Assembly (NCBI GenBank): GCA_009823395.1
Contig: CM020502.1
Coordinates: 15,270,444 to 15,334,443 of the forward strand
Length of the DNA: 64,000 nucleotides
Source of the DNA: Thamnaconus septentrionalis
Taxonomy: Eukaryota; Chordata; Actinopteri; Tetraodontiformes; Monacanthidae
Reading direction: 5' to 3'
Each line of letters begins with the position of its first letter. Within the stretch, counting starts at the first letter, position 1. The translations under genes were made by a program, and so were the position numbers. Shown one piece after another: positions 36,076 through 48,852 of the stretch. Below the pieces are notes generated by a model. It was not told the DNA's origin and made no database searches. It was given only the letters and a program-made list of their open reading frames with translations.

Positions 36076-38329
36076 TTTGAACCTATGAACCAATTTATCA
36101 CCAAGTAGCACTCAGCAGACAGCTCTGCTGCACTCTTCCATCAAGCATTGGAGAAAAACAAGTGCAGATCTCATTCAAGTCTCACTGAAGTATTGATCAT
36201 GGGCCTAACACTGCACAAACCCATAAGAATTCACCTCTCCATCACTCGTAATAGTGACAAAAAAGTGCTTTTTAGGAGGGAAAGAAGAGACTCACTCATT
36301 GTGTGCCTCACCTGTGCAGACTAATTTCCTTCTCACTAAAGCGCACTTCACAGTTTCTTTTTTCACTTTTGCTCTATTAAAAAAATATGTCCTTTTATTT
36401 CTTACGTCACATTCACTCTGGCTCTTTTGCTTCCGTTCCCTTATCTGTGGCTTTCTTTCTATTTTCTCTTGCATGTGCAGACTTCATTTTCATAAAGGTC
36501 ATCTAGACCGTTTAAATTATTGTTGCGACGAATGAATGTGAATGAAAAAGGGTACAATGTAAAAGGGACACAGAGAGGGTTTTCACAGGATATTCTACAT
36601 GGACATGGACAGAGGTGGGGGGAACAAAAGGAATGAGTTTATTTGACAGGAGAAAGCATTTTAAGGAGTGCAACGTGAGACCCATATGATATTGCACAAA
36701 TACTATGACATGACAAAATTATGAGCTAAACAAGTGCTCAACAAGTTCATCCTGTGATCCTGCAAGAAGTATCAACAACATGCAAGGAAACTTTGTCTTC
36801 TGCTAAAATCCGACTTAAAAGAACAATTACTATTCATGGCCCAAACTAACCGTAGACCTGACACTGCTACTGTCAACAAAAACATCGATCAGGATCAGGT
36901 GAGACAAAATGCCTCGAGAAACTATTGAACTGGCAGCCATCCCACCGGATTTCCAGGCCGCCAAGGTGTCGAGAGGAATGTTCAACTTTCATTGAGAAAC
37001 AACCACTAAGCAAACACACCTGGTGATGTTGGCCCAATTAGAAAAAAATACATTTCTGAAAGCCTTTGTGTGTTCCTGGTTTGTGCATTTACTATCCTAA
37101 TTTCTAGATGATCTAGAAGAGAAAACTGGAAAATGAAAAAAGAAAAATATATATTTAGAATATTTTTTACTTAAAAGTTTACTTCAAGAAGACTGTTCGT
37201 TTCATGTATTGATGTCGAGAGTCAATGGAGACTCTTGAATAAGTGAGAATCATAATAATTTTTTTTGAGAAAAAAAAGATGCAAGAATAAGAAAAGTGCT
37301 TATTAGACAGTAATTTTAGCAAATACAATCTGCTAGATAACGCCACAGATATTGTATAACCATACTGCATTTAATTTAAAACACATTTATTAAAGGTAGT
37401 TATAGGCTCAAGCAAGAAACTCAGATGGCCAAAGCTTGTCTTTGCCATATATGTTTGGCATGTATAAATGTCATGCAGATGACATGACTGGCAGGCAAAT
37501 GGCTGTGACGACCTGGACGACTCAGAAGCCTCCACAGACATGCGGTTGTTGGCGACTACATCACCTTCCCTGGCTGTCACTCCCACCTGCTAATAACGTC
37601 GTGCTGGACACCAACATCGTAAAGGCTATCTAATTGATGCATGCCATCCTTTCACATACTGCATGTGAGGCACAAGTGTCAACTGGTGTGGGTGTGTCTC
37701 AATGGTCCATTAATGAATGTAAACGATCTGCACTCTCAATGAACCTTCGTAAATAAGTCTGAGCTCAAGTGAATTTCTCCTTTACAACAGAGGAATGCTA
37801 ATTTCTTGAGAACGTACCACTAGCTTTGAACGCTTGAAAAAGCAATGTGGGTATTTATATTACTGTGCTGAGAGGGCACCGCAAATATATATCTATCTGA
37901 CAAAGTTAATGGTCTGAAGAGTGCAGCTTTAATTAAACCAGAGTTCATTTTTTTCTACATTCCTCAAAGTCAAAAAAGAAAGAAAGAAAGAAAAGTTTTA
38001 TCTCTTTCTCTTGAGCTTCAGGCTGTCTTTGGGGTTGCCTTTCCTTTTGCACACTCGAGAAGACATATTACATCTTGGTCAGTCACAAAGCAGTTTGCAG
38101 GATGAATTCTTGCCAGTCACTGAACAACTTTGGAGACAAACAAACAAAACTGTCTCAGACGCTGGATCCTCTGATGAATTCAAAATAAGCCTGGTGCTTC
38201 CTGTTGATGCAGATGATGCATGAGATAATTGAGTTCCAGGTGGAGCAATCAAGCCAAATTAGTAAACACGTTTCGTTTGATGTATGATCAGAAACAGGAA
38301 GAGCACTGCTCTGTGTTTCTTTGCCTCAC

Positions 38330-38596
38330 CTGGGCTTCATTGTCTTTGAGCAGCCGCTTGGTGCGCGCTCCGCCGGGGTCATCCGTCACGTTGAGAATCA
38401 CCACGCTCTTTTTCTCCCAGCCAATGAAGGAACCATCCGTCATTCCCTCCACCATGGCCAGGAAGTCCTCGTAGCCATGGTGACGTGTGGTCACCACGGA
38501 GAAGGCGGTCCAGTCGTACTCTTCCAGCACCTCAAATATGACCTCGAGCTGCAGCGAGGTGGAGCAGGTGAACTGGAGGTAGATGGAGCCGCTTTC
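38330..38596 (-). CDS. grin2d: grin2d-like coding exon 3 (amino-terminal domain core)
   Basis: 267 bp, 89 codons, phase 0 at both ends; acceptor ...TTTAG, donor GTGAGG. It contains the strongest diagnostic motif of the gene, [20 protein letters not shown], matching the [20 protein letters not shown] stretch of GluN2D; the GluN2C version (VLFKVLEEYDWSAFAVIT) is the next closest. TDGSFIGWE matches TDGSLVGWE of GluN2D. A sequon NVT lies in ILNVTDD. GGARTKRLLKDN resembles the GluN2C wording, so a 2C/2D ancestral mix is possible. No stop or frameshift is seen, consistent with an active gene. Confidence 0.93.
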
Positions 38597-41500
38597 CTAA
38601 ACATGAACACAAGTCACAGGGAGCAGGGTATGAATTCATTTTACTGCACAGTCGGGAAAACGACTGTCTTCATACAGTGAGAAGAGACTGGCCACTGTGC
38701 TGCAGTGAATCACAGTGTTTTAACAGCAAGCCGCTCTCTGTGGTGGCAGTATGACTTATGTTCCCTGTCCCTCAATCATCTCAGATGGGGTATGAGCCAA
38801 AATGAACACTATTTATTTTCCATCGATCATTCTTTTCATATTAATCATACAGAGCCTTGCTTTCATTAATCAGGTTAGTTTTATTTGTGTGAGGTTGAAA
38901 TACCAAATTTGAACAGCCCATATTCACAGAGCCTGTAACAGTTTAGTTACTGGTATCAGAAACTGGCACTAGATCAGTACTCGAAGTTTGAGGCTCTTTT
39001 TTTGGATATTGACCATGAATGAACCATTTTACTAGAACTGGATAGACTTTTCTATGTGGGGGGATCCAGATCATCCCATCACTGGCCAAACCTGGCGCCT
39101 GGATTGATCAGAATCCAAGTCTAAATACATCTTACAAAGCTTCAGCTCAAATTGTTTCCAGTTTCCAGTGGGGTCGTGACATGACCTGAACATTGACCTT
39201 TCACCTCTGGCGGTAATGAGGGATTGAAAATAGTTTGGCTGATCATTTCACCTGATCACCCAGCGGGTGTAACAGCATTGCAGATGAATTCTAAATAAAG
39301 TAAACTAATTCACCAACCCTGTTTACAGTGAAAATGATCATGAACTGAAAAGACATTATATTAAAAGATACACCCAACTACTCAACTGGTACATTTTTAA
39401 TATGATAGTGTGGTGAACACTAGGGGGCTTGGTCTCACACCAGCCCAGGGGAAGTGACTTTGAGGGATTGGGGTGTGTACACAGGGTGGCAGGGGATTCA
39501 AAAGACTGTATGTGTGGTGCCAATAAATGCTTCTGTCTCCCACTCGCAGCTGCTCATCTCCGTATTTGCAAACCTCCGCAATATCTTTCTTTTTCAATTA
39601 AAATATTGAACTTTTTTATCAAAAGAAAATTGCCTTCAGGAAATCAATTTAATCGCAATTAATCCAAGTTAATTTTCCACGGGGTTAGTGATTGCACTGT
39701 GCTGCCTGGGAAATAGCTGTACGAGGCCCTCTGGCCATATTAGGTGAGCCAGATAAAAAGACTTCTGATGATCTTCCCAACAATAAGATACATCTAACTA
39801 GTCTAGGATTGATGTATATTTTGTTTCTGGGTGTTTAATGGTGATCAAAGGAGCAGACAGTGCAACATTCCACCCATAATGAAAACAAATTGTCCTCCTT
39901 CAACAGACATGCAATAACACTCACACTTGAGACAAAGACGATGATTAAAGAGATGGATTCAATAGTTGAGGTAACTTTATTGAAATGCTCTTCCCTCTAC
40001 AGGCAGTCATGAACTCGTCAGCCTGGTGATGGCTCGGAGCTGCTGGTCTCCCAGTGATTAAACTGGAGTGTTCTCCTCACAGTGGGAGACAATGCTCGCT
40101 CTCTGCCTCGATAGCTTTTCTCCCTGCCTAGTGGTTGAATTTCTGCAGTTTTGAAGGAATAATTCTAAAATGAATAAGACGCAAAGTCAGTCTGTCTGCT
40201 GTCAGTGGGGAAAGTCCTCGGCGTGTGAACGTGACTTTCGCTGCTACTAAAAAGAACCGATGCTCGTCTTGCAGGAGCTCCATTAACTTCAGATGGACAA
40301 GCTGTTCACTTGTCGAAAGAGGGCTTTACGGCTGACGCTACGCGTTAATATGTCGCTGTGCTTTTTTTCCCCACAATTCAACATGTTTGAGTAGCAGGGA
40401 GACAGCGAGAGGATGTGTTTAGGAAAATTGAAAGGAGACTTCTGGGAGTATTCTGCTGCTTCCCCCCAGAGAAAGGTTTTGCCTCGGGTTGCTCTGCAAT
40501 GAGCTGGTTTAACTGTCAAATCGGCATCAGTCTAAAATATCATGTAAAACGTCTCGGATTTCCCCCTTCCTCTAAAATACAAAACACAATATAGAAAGAA
40601 TAACAGAATGGTTCAGCAGCCCTGTTGCCATTCAAGCCGTCAGCAGCAACAAATGAATGAATGACACAACGTCCCAAGTTACAGATTTAGAAACTGTTGT
40701 TAATGTGAGCTTGATTGATTCTCTGTCATCTATCGAGCATCTCAAAGTGTTCCAAAGGCAATCAGGGACTGACTGGAGTTTTGTTATTGAGGTATTTCAC
40801 AGATGCAGAGTTAATGTGGATTAAACCCCAATGGACAACCCCCTCCCCCCTCCCTCTCCTCCCCCCCTCCCTCTCCTCCCCACATAATGTAAGCTACCAG
40901 TTAACTACCAGCTATCTTGAATCAGTTGACCTTGTGTTTCTACATAATTGAATGAATCACATTGTCACTTTAAAGATAGATATATTAAAGTAATATTAGT
41001 TTCTCACTGACTGGCCTTAGCAAGTGAGAGGTTCACAGGTGGTATGTTGTTGTGTGGGCTGTGTCTTTCTCATTTTTTTTTTTTTTTTCCAAAAGACTTA
41101 ATTATCCTCCACCTGTTTTCAGTTTTGAATATAAATGCCTCCTGGGAAGAAAAAAAATAATAATAAACAAGAGGAAAAGACTATACATGCTGCAGTCTGA
41201 CTTGCACTCTGTGCCTTTATCTCTTGAAAAATGGAGCAGAAAACATTTTTCCAAGCATTAGCATTTAGATGTGCTCACACTGAATTTAGTTGTTTTAACC
41301 AGGAACATGACACTACAATGTATTTCCCTTAGTTGCTGTCAAGTTACCTCTTGAGGGACAAGTGCAGATGCTGAACATTTCAAGTTTGCTCATCTGTAGT
41401 TGAATAGATTAAAGTTAATATCCTTGGACAGTTTCAAAACATAAAGATTTTGAGACCATAAAGAGCATCACGGCTGCTCTGCTAATAGCTGCTGATAGCT

Positions 41501-43662
41501 TGATCTATTGTCCTTAATGCTTTTGGTAACACTGGTAACCGTTAATTCGCCGACTGCTAAGGGGAAAACAACCATCATTAAAGGTGACGCAGCTTATTTG
41601 CAATTAAGGGACCAGGGGAGTTGGAAACAAAATTCTTGTTTTGCTCCTTTCCAAAAATACACGTCAATTTAGATAAAATTCAAATGCGCTTATTCCAATT
41701 AACAAAATGTTCCTCTGTTGTTTGATCTAAATTACACAGTTGTGATATTCACACAGTACGCTCCAAAGCAGTCTCGCGCACCCTCTACTCAGAATAGTGA
41801 AGTCATTTTGATGCTGATGGGCTTAGCGGCAGTGACAGAACTGGAGCATTACAGAAAAAAAAGGAGCAAAAAAAAAAAACCAGGATGTAATTTCGCTTTT
41901 CCTTCATAACTGCTTCTTGATGAGGCCACAGCCACGAGTCCTCTGAAATGTTTAATTACAAAACACCATCTTCTGTTCTCTGGAATGCTCTGTAACACTG
42001 ACTGTTGTGCATCACAGCCGCAACATGTTTGTCACACTCAGAGTGGAGAGGCGCATTCTCGCGCAGGGGTGATGTGTTGAGAAAGGAACCTCACTGCTGG
42101 GCTGTGCCAGTTCTCACTAGCGGAACCTAACGCGGGGGAAAAATGGAGACAATAGAGGCAGAGAGAGAAAAAAAAGAAGCGCTTGTGTTCTACCCGCTGT
42201 TGCATTCGCCGTGAGCTCACTCCAGCGTGCAACACACTTGTAATCACATCTTCCATATCCGCAATAGACTCTTCTGACCTACTTTTACACACCGTTCACA
42301 TATTTTAACTTATTATTCTAATCAACTATGCTGACCTGATACAACCTACCGAAATAATACAACTACAATGACTAGTGTTGTGAGGAACGCTGCCCTAAAC
42401 GACATGAAAACATGTAAATATAGTCAAATGTTTGCAGCCTAAAGATCACATGTGGTTGCAAAAGAATCTCTGTGAATGTCGGGTGCAGATCTGGGAATTA
42501 CGCTCCCACTTCTTAGTCATGGAGTTTATGTGCTTGTTGCGCAGCACTGATGCCTTATTGCAAGGTCAGCAGCTCAATCTCCAGGCTTTTTAGTGTTTGC
42601 ATGTTCTGGATGTGTCTGTGTGCTTTCACTGAGGTGATCAGCCACTCACATTTTTCACATTTTTTGGTATTGTCTTTGAAATGCTCAGTGTACAATATCT
42701 TGCCTGTTGATGCACCCTGCTTTCACCGTGGTACTGCGTTTCCCACATGACAAGTAGACATTGATTAGGTTGGTTAATGTGTCCCAGTAGGGGATTTGTC
42801 ACAAGTCACACCTTCCCTGACTTCACTAATCCCACAATCATCCAAGGGTTATTTGTCAAAAAATTCTACAGAAAAGCTGCTGAGAGAAAGCCGAGGTGGA
42901 AAAAAAAAAAAGTTTTGATACTCCTAATGCATTTTTGATGTGCTGTAGTGTGCAAAGAATCAGTCTTAAGACTCCAAGTGTTGTTTCCATTGGTGTGAAG
43001 CACATAAAATCTCATCCCGCGAGATTTTTCTCTTAGATTACCTGTAACGTCACGTCCGCTGACGTGTGAAAAGTGTTTCCGTGACACTTTTGCGATACAC
43101 CTTTTTGTGGATACGTCTGAAAAACCACCTCATGAGAGCGCCAAAACCTTTTTGTGATATTTGAGAGGTTTTTCAAAGTAGAGCTGTTTCCATGACCAGG
43201 TTTTTATTGCCATATTTAGGTTTTGCTCAATTCTAGGGGTCATGGAAACACAGCTAGACAGAATACACTTTAGGGACGTTAACACGCGGGCTAAACTAAC
43301 TCAACCTCCTCACTGACAGGATGTATTTAGTCAGCCTAAACTGTGCGTCTGTGGACTGTGGCTGAAGCCAGAGTGTCTGGCGAAGAAAGAACATTAAAAG
43401 CTTAAGACACCAAAGGCCACTGTTGTCAGGCTTCTTTCTCTGAGGTGACAGTTTGCTGCACAACAATGCCCAACAGAAAGTGACAATAATGAGACACGAC
43501 AGTGATCCCATGCCAGACGGATCAGTGGAGGTTAAGAGGTAATTCCTCAGTCACCACCGCTTAGTTTATCCTTGAAGCCACCAGCCACCCGTTCTTCTTC
43601 TCCCCACAGCACTAAGCGGAAACCAAATGATCCACCATAAAACCCTAAATGCCGATTGTTAC
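38597..43662 (-). other. grin2d: grin2d intron 2
   Basis: 5.1 kb intron between exons 2 and 3. Apart from a 5'-truncated TA-flanked MITE (42978-43254) and homopolymer or C-rich tracts (for example CCCTCC-rich at 40849-40880) I see nothing codable; the open frames are short and without protein likeness. Confidence 0.85.
42978..43254 (+). mobile_element. TA-flanked MITE, family A, copy 4 (5' truncated)
   Basis: Matches the family from GTTTCCATTGGTGTGAAGC to the right end ATGGAAACACAGC, followed by TA (43255-43256). The left end and the region with the short frame are deleted. Confidence 0.7.
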
Positions 43663-43800
43663 CTGCGGCTCTCGTCCCAGGCTGGCGCCTCCTCCCACAG
43701 CGACCACTGGGACCCCCGTCTGGGCAGAGACAAACTCCAGCATGGGAGCCAGGGGGGCCCGGTTCGGCGGTGGCGGCCTCTCCTCCTCGAAAACCAAACC
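43663..43800 (-). CDS. grin2d: grin2d-like coding exon 2 (amino-terminal domain)
   Basis: 138 bp, 46 codons, phase 0 at both ends, between acceptor CTTCTGTCTTCAG and donor GTAACA. The translation opens GLVFEEE and contains LAPMLEFVSAQTGVPVVAV followed by GGGASLG. This is the GluN2 segment written in mammals as GVVFED...PILDFLSAQT..PIVAVHGGA. It directly continues exon 1, giving TTPLQ-GLVFEEE. The proline/arginine-rich bit after FEEE is less conserved. The match to GluN2D/GluN2C is strong and to GluN2A/B weaker. Confidence 0.9.
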
Positions 43801-44251
43801 CTGAAGACAGAAGAAACAGGTCCAAAGAAAGAACAGAAGAAAGAACATCAGCCTTGTTCAAATTCTGACGCCTCTTTCCAGACTGTTGTTCATCAAAACT
43901 GAGGTTTACTGCAGGTTTTGTTTTGCTCGATGAATGTGAATGAATGAATAATTGAAGAAGTGACAGGGAGACAAGAACACTGTGCGCAACCCAACACTGT
44001 TGGGTCATAATCATAATTCTGACGACTCATTCTCCAGTGCCAATTTATTTCCTCACTATCTGCTGAGAAATGGTTGGACTTCTGGAGCATCTTTCCAAAT
44101 ACAGTTTTCGATTCTACATAACATAGCAACACAGCTGGAGCCTTTTAAAAGTAGGAGAACTTGTGCTGCGCTCTGATTGAGGATCGATAACCAGGGAGAT
44201 AAAATAAGAGTCAAGTCCCTGCGGCGGACTGGCATCTTGTCAGGTGGACTC

Positions 44252-44277
44252 CGTGTGTGTGTGTGTGTGTGTGTGTT
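44252..44277. repeat. (GT)n microsatellite
   Basis: About 12 GT units in grin2d intron 1. Confidence 0.95.
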
Positions 44278-45189
44278 TGTTGTAGCAGCGCAGCTTAAGC
44301 TGCTTTACACCACAGAAACAACAGATAAGCCCCTGGCTTATGGGAAACCTCAGCACCGACATGGGCTTACCAAGAGGCGGGCAGGACGGAAACATGTTGA
44401 ACAATAGCACCGCCATGGTGCGACTGAATGATTTGGTGAGCAGACAAGATCTTTTTGAAGCGGAAAAAAAGTAGACAAATGCTCGACCGCCTCCAGCTGC
44501 CATTACGATCTGTAACGGAGCAACAGTGATGCGAGGTCGCCGGCGACTTCATGCTTGTTTTCCCGTTGCCATTCAAGGGAGGCACGCTGAAGACGAGCGC
44601 TGCTGACACTTCGTTTGATATGCAAATGGACATCGAGAAGATCATGGAAAAACAGTGGCGGCGCTTTCAAAGAGTCGGTGTGACGCGTGACCCCGGATGA
44701 GGCCCGGGCAGCCACTGAGCAGCCATAACCAGGTTAGATGAGAATGAGATACTTATGAAGCAACATACGTCTCATTTGAAGGGTAAATGAATGAATCGAT
44801 GAATATGAATGAGAAGATAAGAGTCACGTGTTCTCCTACCTCTGCCTGCGCAAGTAGCCCACCGAGTTGATGGGATCTGTCGTCCACGTGTGTTGGACTA
44901 TGAATGAAGGACTGAATGAGTGAATGGTGAAGACACAGCTCAATGGGAGGAGGCGCGAATGATGGCGTGAAAGGCTGAATGAAGACAAGATGACAAGAAT
45001 GGCAATGACAACGTAGACAATGTTCACACCAAATAACCTTTTAGGTAGTACAGGTTACGTGAATAAATGTGTGTATGTATATATATATATACATACAAAC
45101 ATATATACATACATATATAAATATATATATGTACATTAGATTAGATTAGATGTACTCTATTAAGCCTTTATTAATCCTTTACAGGAAAT

Positions 45190-45302
<113 letters not shown>

Positions 45303-45723
45303 TATCATATATAATAATCACTATATATTAACATAATCATCATGTGTTTCTGATTTGGTATGCTTTCTATTTGATGTGCATCACTCTGGCAAGCAGCTAA
45401 GGCCTGGGCTGCTTTTGATCTGATCAAAGTCCATGTAAACACCATCAGATGGCTTCATAATGTTGGAGGGTTTGATGCGCATGTCTGCCACGTACGTCGT
45501 GCCACGTCGAAAATGGCTGCGTGTTTGTTTCTTTGTGCTTTTCTTTTGAAAGGGCAACACCAGAGAAACGTTCTTCTTTGAAACATAAGCAGGAAGAAAC
45601 ACAGCGAGCGGGATTAGTCCAGCTAACAACTCTATCTGAAATACTGACGACGTCCATGCTGGGTGCAGGATCACCATGGCCTCTTTGCTCAATCAATCAA
45701 TCACAACATAGGGACCATTTATG

Positions 45724-46043
45724 CGACCAGTTAAAAGTTTAGACACACCCTCTGATGCAGTTGTTTTCTATTTATCTTTACTACTTTCTACATTGTAGAC
45801 TAGATGGATACCGAACACATCAAATCCATAAACAAGATGTATGAAATCACATTGCAAAAATGAAATGTAACATATAAAACAGGTTGCTTTATTTCAAGTT
45901 TTTTTTTTGTTCACTACATACACCATGTGTGTTCAGTGAGAGTTGTAATGCCTTCAGTGAGAATCTACATTCTAAATAGTCATGAAAATGAAAGAAAACC
46001 CATTAACTGAAAAGGTGCGTCCACACTTTTGACTGACAGTGTA
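45724..46043. mobile_element. Tc1/mariner-type MITE, 320 bp
   Basis: Left end CAGTTAAAAGTTTAGACACACC and right end GGTGCGTCCACACTTTTGAC followed by TGACAGTGTA are the inverted ends of a widespread fish Tc1-type element (consensus CAGTCAAAAGTTTGGACAC). The interior is only the deleted remainder, with no transposase frame. Located in grin2d intron 1. Confidence 0.65.
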
Positions 46044-46679
46044 AACAGCCTTTTTTTCTGTCTTTTTTTTGACAGCTTATTTCATGTCAGAAAATCAATT
46101 TTAAAAATTCCAACATGCCTCTGAACGTCACTGAATGGTTGAGGTCCAGAATACATGAATGAAATGCGAATGGATTATAAAGCCGGTAGGACTGTGAGAT
46201 CTGCAGACTTCAGGCCAGATTAGTGGAGCCCAGAGTTGAAAGTCAACATGGTGAAGCAGCATTGAGCTGCGGTGCTGCTCACTAATGGAAGAAGCTGCCA
46301 ACAGGAGTGAAGTCAGTGTGAATGTGTTGAAATCCAGGTTAAAGACTCTGAGTGCTTTTATTCATCTTATTATCATCTTTTTATTTCTATTCTCCTTTAT
46401 TACTGCTCTATTAATGCATGTCCTATTTCTCTGCACTTTGTCTTTGAAGACTCTGTGTTCTTTGTTTTGTTTTTTTTAATGCTTTTGAAATCATGTGAAG
46501 CACGTTGAGTTGCCTTGTCTATGAAATATGCTATATCAATAAAGCTGCCCTGCTTTTCTTTGCCTCTGTCATTTTCTCTGTGAGACAATTGAAGCCTGTC
46601 TTCCTTTGACCCAAAGTGTCTTGCCTTTGCCAGGTCACCGGGGTTTAACTTAATTATGCAACGTGCACGTGTCCCATAC

Positions 46680-47198
46680 CTGCAGTGGCGTGGTGGCGAG
46701 CAGCTCGCACAGGTGGAGCAGCAGGCTCCCGGGGCTGCTCTCGTTCACCGCCAGGTAGATGACGTTGGCCTGGCCGGACGGCGTCATCACCGTCTCCCCC
46801 ACCAGCGCGGCGAGTGACCAAGCCGCCGAGGGAGCGGCGGAGAGGGAAGCCATCCCAGCCACTCCTTCCAGCACCGACGAGTCCATCACTCCCTTTCCTC
46901 CACCTCCTCCTCCTCCTCCTCCTGCTGCTGCCGCCGCTCCTCCTCCTCCTCCACCCCCTCCCCCACCTCCTCCTGGACCGTTTCCCAGTCCGGGGCCCGA
47001 CTCACCGACCCCCGCGCCTCCCACCATGGCCGTCTCCGGGAGTAGGGAGGAACCCGAGTGGACCACAGCGATGTTGACGCCACCAGAGTCCCTCTCTCTC
47101 TCCCGGGGCCGGAGCAGCAGGGGGGGCGAGGGGCGTGCGGGCCCCGTGCAGGCCAGGACAGCCAATAGCAGTGAGAGGGCAGGCCTTGGGGCCACCAT
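46680..47198 (-). CDS. grin2d: grin2d-like coding exon 1 (NMDA receptor GluN2 subunit: signal peptide and start of amino-terminal domain)
   Basis: First coding exon of a glutamate-gated cation channel subunit (GluN2 type) that pairs with GluN1 at neuronal synapses. The ATG at 47198-47196 opens 173 codons and the frame ends in phase 0 at CTG CAG, followed by donor GTATGG. Residues 1-23 are a signal peptide (hydrophobic core LSLLLAVLA). VNIAVVHSG (about 41-49) matches the first beta strand of the GluN2 amino-terminal domain, and LLLHLCELLATTPLQ at the end matches the GluN2D stretch before the VHGVVF motif. An N-glycosylation sequon NES lies in LAVNESS. Residues 76-101 form an odd 12-Gly/5-Ala/9-Gly run with no equivalent I can recall in mammalian GluN2D. 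The start context has G at +4 but C at -3. Family assignment is from recalled homology, not a search. Confidence 0.85.
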
Positions 47199-47345
47199 GG
47201 GGTAAAGGGAGAGCCAATGGCAGCTGTCGGATGGGGGGTTTCGGCAGGTGAGGCCAGGAGTGACTCTGTCTGGGCCGGGTGGTCCGGCGGGGGAAGGAGG
47301 GAGGACAGGGGCTCGCAGTGCTCTACCTGATGAGGGCAGGAGATC
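47199..47345 (-). other. grin2d: Candidate 5'UTR part of the first grin2d coding exon
   Basis: Upstream of the ATG, the minus strand shows a good splice acceptor (CTGTCTCCCCCTTCAG, with AG at 47347-47346) followed by GATCTCC. GluN2 genes commonly have non-coding exons upstream, so 47199-47345 is plausibly exonic 5'UTR. No in-frame upstream ATG joins the reading frame. The non-coding exon(s) and promoter themselves could not be located. Inferred from one splice-site match. Confidence 0.45.
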
Positions 47346-47889
47346 CTGAAGGGGGAGACAGAGAGCAGAGGAGAGGCGCGTTTCAATCTGTCAACGTCCA
47401 TCCATAAAGTTTTTCAATATTTCTTTCTGGTTCCATTTATTTCCGGATTTACATTGCAAGAGACAAGAGACATATGGCCTGTTTGGAAAGCGCAGCGCTC
47501 CAGTCAGTGAGACACACGGCTTCCATTCATCCGCAGATTTATCGCTCTGACGCTGCAAATATATGTATTCTGTTTGTTCTCCTTAATCCCACTGACACTT
47601 TTCGATTAGAAGGTGCACTCACAACACTAAATCATACCAGATAAGCGTTGGTCTAGACTCCTGCGACTGCTGTTTATTATTTCAATGCACTGTCTCAATC
47701 AATGTGAGGATCTGGGGGATTAGCACTTTAAATGCAGCGATGTTTCAGTTCTGAGAGGAGCTTTTAATTCCCGACGTCTTGTCCGCACGAGCTCAGCTGA
47801 ACGAATGGACAAGTGATGATGTGTAACTGATCGGACATAGTAAGAACAGAAGGCAGATATAAGAGAACACGGAAGAATATAGACACCAT

Positions 47890-48057
47890 TTGCGTCTGTG
47901 TGGGTTCTCTGCAGGTTCTCCGCCTTCCTCCCGCACTCCAAAATCATGCACGTGAGGCAAATGGGAAATCTGAATTGTCCATTGTGTAACTGGTTGTCTG
48001 TCTTTGCTTTTCTTTCAATGTTGCCCTGCAATGAACTGGTTATCTTGACTGGGTACG
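47890..48057 (+). mobile_element. SINE body fragment (plus)
   Basis: GCGTCTGTGTGGGTTCTCTG, CTTCCTCCCGCACTCCAAAA, CTGAATTGTCC and CCCTGCAATGAACTGGTTAT match the SINE family in order; it ends next to an ATA-rich simple repeat. 0.7 kb upstream of the grin2d start. Confidence 0.6.
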
Positions 48058-48599
48058 TCATAATAATAGTAATGATAATAATAATAACAATAGTAAATGG
48101 TAGATGTTATCCAAGTAAGCACAACAAATCTTCACAGTTTGTAATTCCAACAAAGCAGTCCTTCCTGCTGGAAGCGGTTCAGCAGAGAGGTGGTGGAGGG
48201 ACCCTGCAGGCAGGTCAGAAAACTCCCTGTGGGAGAAAAAGTTTGCTACAGCGGTTTTCATTTCCAATATAATGTGAGTTTCCTTTCCTATTCTTTTGTT
48301 CTCTTTTTTTTTCCCGTCAACGCACAACGGCGCAGCGCGAGGTCTGAGTCGTGGCGATGTGCCGGCGCAGGTACGGGCCCAGAGGAGGCGGCAGGAGCAC
48401 GACCACGGAGAATAAATGGTGAGTACAAGCAGAACAGAGAACTGGTGGCGGTACCGAGGATGACACAGGGGGCAGCATATAGCAGCGGCTGCAGAGAGTG
48501 CAGATTTAGCTGCCGGGGAGGGGATAGACAGATGCCGTGTGTGACTCTATAAGGGAGCGAAAAGGGTCAAATATGCACCTGGTTTGGCATGAGAATTAC

Positions 48600-48749
48600 A
48601 GAAGCACATTGCTGCCACCCTAGAAAAAAACAAACAGGGCTCAGTATCACACTATAACGTGAAACTATCATGTTATAACATGAAAATGATCATGTAAAAA
48701 CGGGAAACTATCACGTTATTTCGTGATAATTTTCATGTAAATGCGCTTG
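48600..48749. mobile_element. Palindrome-bearing MITE, family B, copy 2
   Basis: Left end GAAGCACATTGCTGCCACCC, then the family motifs CAGGGCTCAGTATCAC, ACTATAACGTGAAACTATCA and GTTATAACATGAAA; the right end is reduced to AATGCGCTTG. Sits 1.4 kb upstream of the grin2d ATG. Confidence 0.65.
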
Positions 48750-48852
48750 TATCAACTCAAAAGGACTTCAAAGGACTTTTGGGGTTCTAGAAATCTAGTT
48801 GAATCTAAAAACAAAGCAGTTAGCTTACCACGTGATCTCTTCTAATTACGAG

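Larger units (their letters stand above)
32558..38329 (-). other. grin2d: grin2d intron 3
   Basis: 5.8 kb intron between exons 3 and 4. It contains a purine-rich half-kilobase (about 32560-33085), a MITE copy (33525-34005), GT runs (33419-33439, 34018-34041), a weak SINE remnant (35930-36010) followed by CA/TA repeats (36018-36075). No further exon was recognised. Confidence 0.85.

Noticed and set aside
46759..47205. 148-codon plus-strand frame rich in proline over grin2d exon 1
   Set aside because: It is the antisense of the Gly/Ala-rich coding exon; the proline run mirrors the glycine codons and there is no other support.
46886..47401. 171-codon minus-strand frame overlapping exon 1
   Set aside because: Out of frame with the GluN2 motifs; Glu-rich only because the GGA repeat is read in another frame.
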